DNA of 64,000 nucleotides. It comes from Isoptericola halalbus. GTDB taxonomy: Bacteria > Actinomycetota > Actinomycetes > Actinomycetales > Cellulomonadaceae. The translations under genes were made by a program, and so were the position numbers. Of the stretch, positions 1-7,861 are shown piece after piece (the first letter of the stretch is position 1; each line of letters opens with the position of its first letter). The stretch spans positions 23,424 through 87,423 of the forward strand of contig VJZX01000015.1 in the NCBI GenBank assembly GCA_009663185.1. Reading direction: 5' to 3'. The notes below the pieces were generated by a model. That model saw only the letters and a program-made list of their open reading frames with translations, ran no database searches and was not told where the DNA came from.

Positions 1-594
1 ACGCAGCCACTGGATCGAGTCGGCGTCGAGGTGGTTCGTCGGCTCGTCGAGGAGCAGCGTCTCGACGCCGGAGAACAGGATGCGGGCGAGCTCGATCCGC
101 CGGCGCTGGCCGCCCGAGAGCGTGCCGAGCGGCTGACCCAGGACGCGCTCGTCGAGGCCGAGGTTGCTCGTGATGCGGTGCGCCTCGGACTCGGCGGCGT
201 AGCCGCCGGCGGCGAGGAACCGCGCCTCGAGCTTCGGGTAACGGTCGAGCGCCGCGGCCTGGGTGTCCGGGTCGGCCGAGGCCATCGCACCCTCGGTGTC
301 GCGCATCTGCGCCACGAGCCGGTCGAGCCCGCGGGCGGACAGGACCCTGTCCATCGCGACGACGTCGAGGTCGCCCGTGCGCGGGTCCTGCGGCAGGTAG
401 CCCACGTCGCCGCCGCGGGTGATCCGGCCGCCGGTGGGCTGCGTGTCGCCCGCGAGCGTCTTGGTCAGCGTCGTCTTGCCCGCGCCGTTGCGCCCGACCA
501 GCCCGATGCGGTCGCCGGCGGCGATCCGGAAGGTGGCGTCGCGCAGCAGGACGCGGGCGCCGACGCGGAGCTCGACGTCGTGTGCGGTGATCAC
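1..594 (-). CDS. ABC-F family ATP-binding protein, 3' part cut by window edge
   Basis: The N-terminal 198 codons of an ABC-F protein (soluble, with two ATPase domains, acting on the ribosome in characterised members). Reading leftward from a GTG at 594 it shows Walker A GRNGAGKTT, a Q-loop region (YLPQDPRTG), the signature LSGGQRRRIELARIL and Walker B LLLDEPTNHLD. The NHLD form is the hallmark of ABC-F rather than transporter ATPases, and no membrane segment is seen. The second ATPase domain lies outside the window. EttA-like housekeeping and antibiotic-resistance ABC-F proteins cannot be told apart from this half. Confidence 0.93.
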   Translation of the reverse strand, partial: MITAHDVELRVGARVLLRDATFRIAAGDRIGLVGRNGAGKTTLTKTLAGDTQPTGGRITRGGDVGYLPQDPRTGDLDVVAMDRVLSARGLDRLVAQMRDTEGAMASADPDTQAAALDRYPKLEARFLAAGGYAAESEAHRITSNLGLDERVLGQPLGTLSGGQRRRIELARILFSGVETLLLDEPTNHLDADSIQWLR

Positions 595-738
595 AGGCGT
601 GCCTTCTCGCAGAGGGGGGTGGGAGCGCTCGGCGGGGCTGGGAAGGGCGCGAGCGGGCCCCATGAGTCTACGGCGTCCCGCGTCCGCCGAGCGCCCAAAT
701 ATCGGGCGAGGGGTCCCGGCCGGTCCTACGGTGTCCCC

Positions 739-1629
739 GTGACGTTCAGCGAGGGCGGTCAGTTCGAGGGCGGGCGGGTCCGCCGCGGTGGCCGGGGACG
801 CGGCATCGCCATCGGCGGCGGCATCGGGACGTTGCTCGTGGCCGTCGCGGTGGTGCTGCTCGGCGGCGATCCGGGCGACCTGTTCCAGCAGGGGCAGCCG
901 GCCTCCGAGCAGGGCGCCGGTTCGGGTCAGGAACAGTACATCGGGGAGTGCACGGCCGACGAGGCGAACACCGACCGAGAGTGCCGCCTGTCGGCGACCG
1001 TCCAGTTCCTCGACGCGCACTGGGAGCGGGTGCTCCCCCAGCAGGCCGACGTCGAGTACGTGGAGCCGCCGGTCGAGAGCTTCTCGGGCGCGACGACGAC
1101 GGGCTGCGGCGCGGCGTCGAGCGCGACCGGTCCGTTCTACTGCCCGCCCGACCAGACGATCTACATGGACCTGGCGTTCTTCGACCTGCTGTCGGAGCGG
1201 TTCGGCACGTCGGGCGGCCCGCTCGCCGAGGCCTACGTCACGGCGCACGAGATGGGCCACCACATCGAGAACCTCGTCGGTGTCATGGACGCGGCCGACC
1301 GCGGCGGCTCCGGTCCCGAGTCCGACTCGGTGCGACTCGAGCTCATGGCCGACTGCCTCGCGGGCATGGCGATCGGCAACGGCGCAACCGAGCGCGACCC
1401 CGACACGGGTCTGACCTTCTTCGACCCGATCACCGACGAGCAGCTGCGCCAGGCGATCGATGCCGCTGCCGCCGTCGGCGACGACCACATCCAGCAGCAG
1501 ACCACGGGCCAGATCAACCCCGAGGGCTTCACGCACGGCACGTCGGAGCAGCGCGTGCGCTGGTTCGCCGTCGGTTACAACGGCGGCACGTTGGACGACT
1601 GCGACGCCATGGCGGCCCGCAGGCTGTGA
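739..1629 (+). CDS. Neutral zinc metallopeptidase (YpfJ/PF04228 type), membrane anchored
   Basis: A 296-aa protein of the putative neutral zinc metallopeptidase family. After a short Arg/Gly-rich cytoplasmic start (residues 1-20) there is one hydrophobic segment (about 21-45), then a Gly/Gln-rich linker and the peptidase domain outside the membrane. The catalytic motif HEMGH is at residues 170-174, followed by a second conserved block with ELMADCLAG, where the Glu is a likely zinc ligand. The frame stays open upstream to position 31, but homologues begin with the MTFSEGG-like block, so GTG 739 is chosen. A TACGGT -10-like hexamer at 727-732 sits 12 bases before the start and suggests a leaderless transcript. 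The substrate is unknown. Confidence 0.88.
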   Translation: MTFSEGGQFEGGRVRRGGRGRGIAIGGGIGTLLVAVAVVLLGGDPGDLFQQGQPASEQGAGSGQEQYIGECTADEANTDRECRLSATVQFLDAHWERVLPQQADVEYVEPPVESFSGATTTGCGAASSATGPFYCPPDQTIYMDLAFFDLLSERFGTSGGPLAEAYVTAHEMGHHIENLVGVMDAADRGGSGPESDSVRLELMADCLAGMAIGNGATERDPDTGLTFFDPITDEQLRQAIDAAAAVGDDHIQQQTTGQINPEGFTHGTSEQRVRWFAVGYNGGTLDDCDAMAARRL

Positions 1630-1697
1630 CGTCGTCGATCCCGGCCGGCCGGGCGTGGAGCGCGGGACCTCGAAGAAAACGTCTTCCCAGGCAACGC

Positions 1698-1711
1698 TGT
1701 TAGCGTTAACA
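1698..1711. promoter_or_regulatory. LacI-family-like operator (14-bp near palindrome)
   Basis: TGTTAGCGTTAACA lies 44 bp upstream of the lyase gene at 1755. The arms TGTTA/TAACA are perfect around a central CG, the usual form of LacI/GalR operators in actinobacterial carbohydrate genes. No lacI gene is adjacent, so the regulator would act in trans. The function is inferred from form and position. Confidence 0.5.
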
Positions 1712-1754
1712 TCGTGTCGGCTCAACGAAGAGCCGCCGTCAACAGAATGGGCTG

Positions 1755-3449
1755 ATGATGACGACACGACACGAGCACTCGCACGACGGACGCCGGATCC
1801 CACCACCGTCCCGCAGGTCGTTCCTGATCGGAGCGGCCGCGGCGCCGGTCCTCGCCTGGGGCGCCGAGCCGGCCGCCTCCGCCTGGTTCGGCGCGAGCCC
1901 GGCCACCGCGGCCGCCGTGGCCGCACACCCGAGCATGCTGCACACCGCGTCGGACCTGACCCGGGCCCGCAACCGGGTCGCCGCCGGCACACAGCCGTGG
2001 AAGGGCGGCTGGGACCGTCTGGTCGCCAACGGACGATCGCACTCGACGTGGACGCCGCGCCCGCTGGAGACCGTGATCCGCGGCGGGGACGGGTCCAACT
2101 ACGGCCAGATGATGGTGGACATCCACGCCGCCTACCAGAACGCCCTTCGCTGGCGGATCTCTGGGGTCGCCGCACACGGCGACGCGGCCGTCCGGATCCT
2201 CAACGCCTGGTCGGCAACCTTGCGCGAGGTCACCGGCAACGCGGACCGCTACCTCGCCGCCGGCATCTACGGATACCAGTGGGCCAACGCCGCCGAGCTC
2301 GTGCGCGACCACCCGGGCTTCGACCGCACGCGCTTTCGGAACATGCTTCTGAACGTCTTCTACCCGATGAACGAGAGCTTCCTCACCAACCACAACAACT
2401 CCGTCATCACGAACTACTGGGCCAACTGGGACCTGTGCAACATGTGCTCGATCCTGTCCATCGGCATCTTCGCGGACCGCGACGACCTGGTGACCCGCGC
2501 GATCGACTACTTCAAGACCGGTGCGGGCAACGGCTCGATCGAGCACGCCATCCCGTACCTCTACGACGGCGAAGGCCTCGCGCAGTGGCAGGAGAGCGGC
2601 CGCGACCAGGCCCACAGCATCATGGGCGTCGGCCTCATGGGCGCGTTCTGCGAGATGGCCTGGAGCCAGGGCGTGGACTGCTACGGCTACGGCGGCAACA
2701 GGTTCCTCAAGGGCGCCGAGTACGTCGCGAAGTACAACCTCGGGTTCGACGTACCGTTCACGGACTACACCTGGCAGTCCGGGCCCAACACGACCGCCCC
2801 GCACGTCGGGTGGAACACGCACACCGAGATCAGCTCGAACCAGCGCGGGCAGCTCCGGCCGGTGTGGGAGTCGATCCTCGGCCACTACGAGGGCCGCCGA
2901 AGCATCGCGGCCCCCTGGGTCCGGCAGATGGCCGAGAGCCTCCGGCCCGACGGCGGCGGCGGGGATTACGGCACGTCCTCGGGCGGCTATGACCAGCTGG
3001 GCTTCGGCACCCTCATGCACGCCCCCGCCGCGACCGGGATCAACCGGCTCCAGTCGTACAACCTCCCGGACCGCTACGTCCGGCACGCCAACTACGTCGG
3101 CAGGATCGACGCGAACGTCTCGCCGGCCGCGGACGCCCAGTTCCGCATCCGCCGCGGCCTGGTCTCCGGGAGCACCGGACGCGTCTCGTTCGAGTCCGTG
3201 AACTTTCCTGGCTACTACCTGCGCCACTACGCCTACGAGATCCGGCTCGAGCGGCACAGTGGGTCCGCCACGTTCGCCGCCGACGCCACGTTCCAGCAGG
3301 TCGCCAGCCCGCTCAGCTCGGCGCACGTCATGTTCCGCTCGCACAACTTCCCGGACCGCTACCTGCGCCACTCGAACTCTCTCCTGCGGATCGATCCCGT
3401 CTCGACGGACCAGGCGCGCGCGGACGCGTCGTTCCGCATCGTCGCCTGA
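1755..3449 (+). CDS. Tat-exported alginate-lyase-family polysaccharide lyase with C-terminal AbfB (CBM42-like) domain
   Basis: A 564-aa secreted enzyme. The N-terminus has a twin-arginine signal (SRRSFLIGAAAAP, about residues 19-31). The catalytic part (about 60-425) resembles the alpha/alpha-barrel alginate-lyase family (PF05426), with the NHNNSVITNYWANW block carrying the Asn-His pair expected at the active site. From about residue 432 to the end there are three beta-trefoil repeats (NLPDRYVRH, NFPGYYLRH, NFPDRYLRH) typical of AbfB arabinose-binding domains. It probably cleaves a uronic-acid-containing polysaccharide while bound to arabinosyl side chains; the exact substrate is not predictable. 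It stands alone downstream of a LacI-like operator and is convergent with the next gene. ATG 1755 has only a weak ribosome site, and the next codon is also ATG. Confidence 0.82.
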   Translation: MMTTRHEHSHDGRRIPPPSRRSFLIGAAAAPVLAWGAEPAASAWFGASPATAAAVAAHPSMLHTASDLTRARNRVAAGTQPWKGGWDRLVANGRSHSTWTPRPLETVIRGGDGSNYGQMMVDIHAAYQNALRWRISGVAAHGDAAVRILNAWSATLREVTGNADRYLAAGIYGYQWANAAELVRDHPGFDRTRFRNMLLNVFYPMNESFLTNHNNSVITNYWANWDLCNMCSILSIGIFADRDDLVTRAIDYFKTGAGNGSIEHAIPYLYDGEGLAQWQESGRDQAHSIMGVGLMGAFCEMAWSQGVDCYGYGGNRFLKGAEYVAKYNLGFDVPFTDYTWQSGPNTTAPHVGWNTHTEISSNQRGQLRPVWESILGHYEGRRSIAAPWVRQMAESLRPDGGGGDYGTSSGGYDQLGFGTLMHAPAATGINRLQSYNLPDRYVRHANYVGRIDANVSPAADAQFRIRRGLVSGSTGRVSFESVNFPGYYLRHYAYEIRLERHSGSATFAADATFQQVASPLSSAHVMFRSHNFPDRYLRHSNSLLRIDPVSTDQARADASFRIVA

Positions 3450-3492
3450 TCGACGACGCGAGCAGGGCAGAGCAGAGCAGGGCAGACGAGAG

Positions 3493-3529
3493 TGCCGGCG
3501 GCGCACGGATGGCCGCGACGCCGCCGGCA
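3493..3529. terminator. Bidirectional terminator hairpin between convergent genes
   Basis: Perfect 11-bp arms TGCCGGCGGCG (3493-3503) and CGCCGCCGGCA (3519-3529) enclose a 15-base loop, just after the lyase stop and just before the end of the convergent transferase. There is no T-tract, as is common in high-GC actinobacteria. Confidence 0.65.
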
Positions 3530-3545
3530 TCTCGGCCGGCACGGC

Positions 3546-4130
3546 TCAGGCGTCGAGCCTCCAGTGCGTGATCCGGGGTGCGTCAAGCTCGGCAGGCGCC
3601 ACGACTGCGGCGACGTACCCGGCAAAGGGCGGTCGGAGCTCATGGACGGCAACGCCCGCCGCGGCAAGGCTCGGCGGAGCGGCCGCGCCGTCGTCGGCCT
3701 GTGCCGCCGCCCCGGCCTTGAACAACGCCTCCCTGGTCACCCACTCGCGCCCCGACGCCGGGTCCGTGAGGTCGCCGATCCGCTGCACGTCGACGCCCAC
3801 GGGCCCACGGGGGCTCAGCGCGACCACGGCCAGGAGTCCGGAGTGCGAGACTGATACCCAGGGCACCGGTGTGCTGTCGCTCACGATCCGCGGGGCACCA
3901 TGGGGGCCGCCGCACTCGGCGCAGGTGCGATCCACCACGACCTCGGCCGGGGCTATCCCGAGGTGTGCGGCGACCGCCACGCGAAGCATCACCGCGCTGA
4001 TCAGGGACCGGCCACGGTCTGCGGGGCGCTCGAGCGACTCCACGCGCGCCCGCTCACCGACGTCGAGCAGGCCGAGCAGATCGCGGTCCGCTGCGGCGAG
4101 CGAGGACCACCAGACCTCGAGGGTCAACAA
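3546..4130 (-). CDS. 4'-phosphopantetheinyl transferase (Sfp superfamily)
   Basis: A 194-aa transferase that would move the phosphopantetheine arm of CoA onto a carrier-protein serine. Motifs in order: VSVSHSG, then GVDVQRI (magnesium-binding Asp) and WVTREALFKAGA, which matches the WxxKEA(x)xK block with Thr-Arg in place of Lys. The length is at the short end of the family. The gene is divergent from the adenylation-carrier fusion starting at 4182, with only 51 bp between the starts, so that carrier domain is the obvious client. The shared intergenic space holds an IdeR-like half site, so both could be iron controlled. The functional class is well supported; the client is inferred from position. 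Confidence 0.88.
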   Translation of the reverse strand: MLTLEVWWSSLAAADRDLLGLLDVGERARVESLERPADRGRSLISAVMLRVAVAAHLGIAPAEVVVDRTCAECGGPHGAPRIVSDSTPVPWVSVSHSGLLAVVALSPRGPVGVDVQRIGDLTDPASGREWVTREALFKAGAAAQADDGAAAPPSLAAAGVAVHELRPPFAGYVAAVVAPAELDAPRITHWRLDA

Positions 4131-4161
4131 CCATCACCTCTCGTCCCTCGCGCGGACGCAG

Positions 4162-4180
4162 TTAGGTTAGCATTCCCTTT
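4162..4180. promoter_or_regulatory. IdeR/DmdR-like iron-box half site in divergent promoter region
   Basis: The nine bases TTAGGTTAG match one complete half of the actinobacterial IdeR/DtxR box; the right half (ATTCCCTTT) is degenerate. The site lies directly before the ATG at 4182 and within 51 bp of the divergent transferase start, upstream of an Fe(III)-type ABC transporter. A role in iron repression is inference. Confidence 0.45.
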
Positions 4181-4181
4181 C

Positions 4182-6806
4182 ATGTTGACCGCCCTCGCGC
4201 CCGCCGTCGCACCGGGCCGTGGCATCCTCCCGCTCGACGACACGGCGTCGACAGGGCGGCCCGCGCTGCTCACGTCTGCGGGCCAGGGCTTCTCCCACTC
4301 CGAGCTCAGGCGCGCCGTCGCCGACCTCGCCGGCCGCCTCCCGGACGTCGCCGACGGTCGGCGGCTCGTGCACCTCCCGCTACGCGCGGACCTCGCCGGC
4401 GTGACGGCGTACCTGGCGACGCTGCACGCGGGCCACGTCGCGCTCGTGACACCCGAGGACGCCCGGGCAGACACGATCCTGGACCGGTACCTGCCCGACG
4501 TCGTGACGACCCGCGATGCGGAGCGACCGTTCGATGCGCTCACGCCGACTCCTCGCCATCTCCTGCACCCGGACCTCGCCCTGCTGCTGAGCACGTCCGG
4601 GAGCACCGGCTCGCCCAAGCTCGTGCGGCTGTCCCGTCAGAACCTCGTGAGCAACGCGCGCGCGATCGCCGAGGCGCTGCGGCTCACCGAGGACGACCGG
4701 GCGATCACCAGCCTCCCCCTCCACTACTGCTTCGGGCTCTCGGTGCTGCACTCGCACCTGGTCGCGGGCGGCTCGGTCGTGCTGACCGAGGGCTCGGTCC
4801 TGGACGAAGCGCTGTGGAGCACGGTCGACGAGCTCGGCGTCACCACGATGGCGGTCGTGCCGCACACGGTCGAGCTCCTCGAGTCCAGCGGCGCGCTCGA
4901 GCGGGCGCACCCCTCGCTACGCCTGCTCGCCCAGGCCGGCGGGCGGATGCATCCCGACCGTGTCCTGCGCACCGCCGCGCTGGGCCGCCGGCAGGGGTGG
5001 GAGCTCGCCGTGATGTATGGGCAGACCGAGGCCACGGCCCGCATCTGCGTGCTCGACCCGGCCCTCGTGGCGGACCATCCCGACGCCGTGGGTCACCCCG
5101 TGGCCGAGACGTCCCTGCACCTCGACACGACCGTGCCGGAGGCGTCCGGCGGCGCCGGTGAGGTCGTGGTTCGCGGTCCCGGCGTGATGATGGGCTACGC
5201 CGAGCACCCTGATGACCTCGCGCTCGGGGCCATGCTGTCCGAGCTGCGGACCGGCGACATCGGACGGATCGGTCCGGACGGCCTGCTGCGCCTGGTCGGA
5301 CGCCGCTCGGGATTCGTCAAGATCATGGGGCTGCGGATCGACCTGGCGAGGGTCGAGTCCGCGCTCGAGACCGCCGGGTACACCGCGTGCGTGGGAGGCG
5401 ACGAGGCAGGTCTGACCGTAGCGGTCGAGCCGGTTCCTGGCGGTCGAGGTGTCGAAGCGGCCGCACTCGTCCGACTCGTGGCGTGCGAGGCGTCGGGGCT
5501 CGCCCCCGCATCCGTCGCCGTCGCCGTCGCCGAGCTGCCTCGCCTGGCCAACGGCAAGGTCGACCGCCTCGGGTGCGCCGTGCTCGTGCGCGGCGAGCAG
5601 TCCCGCGAGACGAGCCTGCGCGGCGCCGTCGAGCCTGCCGACACCGACCCGACGCTCGCCGTGAGCGTGGCCCGGGTCGTGGGCGACGTTCTCGGGCTCG
5701 ATGCGGTCGACCCCGGTCGCAGCTTTACCCAGCACGGCGGCGACTCGCTCAGCCACGTGCAGGCGTCCGTCCGGCTCACCGAGCTCGTCGGCCCGCTCCC
5801 CCGCGGCTGGCACCACCGCCCCCTCGGAGAGCTGGTCGAGCAAGGAGCCTCGAGGCGCCCCGACGCGCCGGGGCGCACAGCAGCCGACGGCGCGCGCGGA
5901 CGCCGGTGGTGGGAGTGGCGCAGCGTGGAGACCTCGGTCCTGCTCCGCGCGATCGCCGTCGTGATCATCTGCGGCTCCCACGCCGACCTCTTCCGCATTC
6001 TCGGCGGGGCGCACACCCTGCTCGCGGTGGCCGGCTTCAACGCTGCACGGTTCGGACTGTCGATGCCCACCGCGCGCGGCCGCTGGCGTGCGAGCGCCCG
6101 CACCCTGATCGGCGTCGCGGTGCCCACCGTCGCGGTGGCTCTGTTCGGCATGCTCAGCCAGGACCGCTACGGGTGGGCCAACGTCCTGCTCGCCAACTGG
6201 GTCTTCGGAGACGTCGCCTACGGGTTCCGCAACGAGCTGTGGTTCGTCGATGCGCTGATCGCGAGCACGCTCACCCTCGCCGCGGTCCTCGCGGTGCCCT
6301 GGGTGGGACGCGCCTGGCAGCGACAGCCGTGGCGGGTTGCCGCAGTTGTGGCCGTGATTGCTCTGGTGCCCCGGTTTGTCATCCTGCACCTCGGGGAGGG
6401 CGTGCTCCGGGGGATCATGCCGACGACGTTCTGGCTCTTCGCCGTCGGAGCCGCCGTGGCGTACGCCGACACCCGCCGCCGCCGTCTGCTCACGCTCGCT
6501 CTGGCCGTCGTCGGCGGAGCCACGTTCTTCCCCGACGACCCCGTGCGCAACACCACGATCCTGGTGGGCATCGCGCTGGTGACGCTCGTGCCGGGGGTCC
6601 GTGTCCCGGGCTGGGCCGTGCCGCTCGTCGGCCTGCTCGCGTCGGCCTCGTTGTACGTCTACCTCGTCCAGTTCCCGATCCTCGACCTGGTCCCCACGGC
6701 TCTCGGTGCCACCCTCGCGGCGATCGCGCTCGGCTGTCTGCTGTGGCGCGTCACCGACCGCCCCGTGCGGCGGCTCCAGGACCTGGTGCTCCGACCGAAG
6801 CGATGA
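4182..6806 (+). CDS. Fused adenylation domain - phosphopantetheine carrier - membrane acyltransferase
   Basis: An 874-aa three-part protein. Residues 1 to about 460 are an AMP-forming adenylation domain with the P-loop TSGSTGSPK (about 136-144), YGQTEAT (about 279), RTGDIGRI (about 356) and the catalytic lysine block LANGKVDR. Residues 480-560 are a carrier domain with HGGDSLSH, whose Ser522 would take the phosphopantetheine. From about 580 to the end is a hydrophobic OafA/acyltransferase-3-like domain with about ten membrane segments and an early His (CGSHADLF). The adenylation core has HYCFGLS where amino-acid domains have a FD-type motif, which favours a non-amino carboxylic acid. It could activate an acid, load it on itself and transfer it at the membrane. 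The stop overlaps the next start (ATGA). ATG 4182 is chosen because the frame further upstream is antisense to the transferase. Product unknown. Confidence 0.87.
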   Translation: MLTALAPAVAPGRGILPLDDTASTGRPALLTSAGQGFSHSELRRAVADLAGRLPDVADGRRLVHLPLRADLAGVTAYLATLHAGHVALVTPEDARADTILDRYLPDVVTTRDAERPFDALTPTPRHLLHPDLALLLSTSGSTGSPKLVRLSRQNLVSNARAIAEALRLTEDDRAITSLPLHYCFGLSVLHSHLVAGGSVVLTEGSVLDEALWSTVDELGVTTMAVVPHTVELLESSGALERAHPSLRLLAQAGGRMHPDRVLRTAALGRRQGWELAVMYGQTEATARICVLDPALVADHPDAVGHPVAETSLHLDTTVPEASGGAGEVVVRGPGVMMGYAEHPDDLALGAMLSELRTGDIGRIGPDGLLRLVGRRSGFVKIMGLRIDLARVESALETAGYTACVGGDEAGLTVAVEPVPGGRGVEAAALVRLVACEASGLAPASVAVAVAELPRLANGKVDRLGCAVLVRGEQSRETSLRGAVEPADTDPTLAVSVARVVGDVLGLDAVDPGRSFTQHGGDSLSHVQASVRLTELVGPLPRGWHHRPLGELVEQGASRRPDAPGRTAADGARGRRWWEWRSVETSVLLRAIAVVIICGSHADLFRILGGAHTLLAVAGFNAARFGLSMPTARGRWRASARTLIGVAVPTVAVALFGMLSQDRYGWANVLLANWVFGDVAYGFRNELWFVDALIASTLTLAAVLAVPWVGRAWQRQPWRVAAVVAVIALVPRFVILHLGEGVLRGIMPTTFWLFAVGAAVAYADTRRRRLLTLALAVVGGATFFPDDPVRNTTILVGIALVTLVPGVRVPGWAVPLVGLLASASLYVYLVQFPILDLVPTALGATLAAIALGCLLWRVTDRPVRRLQDLVLRPKR

Positions 6807-7861
6807 CGACCATGAAACGGAAGGCTCCCGTGCCACAGAGACGACACCTTGGCCTCGCCGCCCTGCTGACCCTGCCCCTGACACTGGCCGCCTGCGCCGG
6901 CGGATCGGCCGAGGAAGCGTTCGAGGCGGAGCCCGGCGCGCTGCAGATCTACTCGTCCCAGCACCGCGACGTCACCGAGGCGTGGGCGGCCGCGTTCACC
7001 GAGTCGACCGGCATCAAGACCCAGGTCCGAGAGGGTCAGGACGCCTCGATGGGACACATGATCGTCGAGGAGGGGGACGCGTCGCCCGCCGACGTCTTCC
7101 TGACGGAGAACTCTCCCGCGATGACGATCGTCGAGCGGGCGGGCCTCCTCGCGCCGGTCGACGAGCAGACCCTGGGGCAGCTCGGCGAGGGCTTGGCGCC
7201 GTCGTCCGGCCGGTGGACGGCGATCGCCGCCCGATCGACCGTCCTCGTCTACAACACCGACGAGATCAGCGAGGACGAGCTGCCGTCGTCGATCATGGAC
7301 CTGGCTGACGCCGAGTGGGCCGGCAGGTGGGGCGGGGCCCCCGGCGGCGCGGACTTCCAGGCCATCGTCGCCGGCATGCTGTCCGACCGGGGCGAGCAGG
7401 AGACCCAGGCCTGGCTCGACGCGCTGGCCGACAACGCCGAGATCTACCAGAACAACATCGCCACGATGCAAGCCGTCAACGCCGGCGAGGTCCCGGTCGG
7501 GATCATGTACCACTACTACTGGTACCGCGACCAGGCCGGCGACAAGGCGGGCAGCGCCAGCACGAAGCTGCACTACTTCGGCAACCAGGACCCCGGCGCG
7601 TTCGTCAGCCTGTCGGCCGGCGGCGTGCTCGCCTCGTCGGACATGGCCGAGGAGGCCCAGCAGTTCCTGGCCTACATCACGAGCCCGGAGGGCCAGCAGG
7701 TGCTGGTCGACAGCGGCTCGATGGAGTACGCGGTCGGCACCGGCGTCGAGTCGGACCCGGCGCTGCCGCCGCTGGACAGCCTCGACGCTCCCCCGGTCGA
7801 CCCGTTCACCCTCAACTCCGACGACGTCGTCACGCTGATGACGGATGCCGGCATCCTCTAG
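6803..7861 (+). CDS. Fe(III) ABC transporter substrate-binding lipoprotein (FbpA/FutA type)
   Basis: A 352-aa lipoprotein with the lipobox LAAC after a hydrophobic signal. The mature part has the class of fold used for ferric ion, sulfate and thiosulfate; the tyrosine-rich block MYHYYWYRDQ and the following LHYFGNQDPGAF region are characteristic of ferric-binding FbpA/FutA proteins, in which tyrosines coordinate iron. The gene overlaps the upstream fusion gene (ATGA) and the downstream permease by 17 bases, so all four genes are translationally coupled. ATG 6803 is preferred over the in-frame Met at codon 4 because of the ATGA overlap. Iron is the best guess; other oxyanions or metals remain possible. 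Confidence 0.88.
   Translation: MTTMKRKAPVPQRRHLGLAALLTLPLTLAACAGGSAEEAFEAEPGALQIYSSQHRDVTEAWAAAFTESTGIKTQVREGQDASMGHMIVEEGDASPADVFLTENSPAMTIVERAGLLAPVDEQTLGQLGEGLAPSSGRWTAIAARSTVLVYNTDEISEDELPSSIMDLADAEWAGRWGGAPGGADFQAIVAGMLSDRGEQETQAWLDALADNAEIYQNNIATMQAVNAGEVPVGIMYHYYWYRDQAGDKAGSASTKLHYFGNQDPGAFVSLSAGGVLASSDMAEEAQQFLAYITSPEGQQVLVDSGSMEYAVGTGVESDPALPPLDSLDAPPVDPFTLNSDDVVTLMTDAGIL

Noticed and set aside
1640..1653. 14-bp palindrome CCCGGCCGGCCGGG after the metallopeptidase gene
   Set aside because: Simple CCGG runs like this are common in high-GC DNA; the stem would be short, so it is not called a terminator.
4917..6884. Long minus-strand open frame (655 codons)
   Set aside because: Antisense to the adenylation-carrier-acyltransferase gene; its Arg/Glu/His-rich composition is the usual shadow of a GC-rich gene, with no domain.
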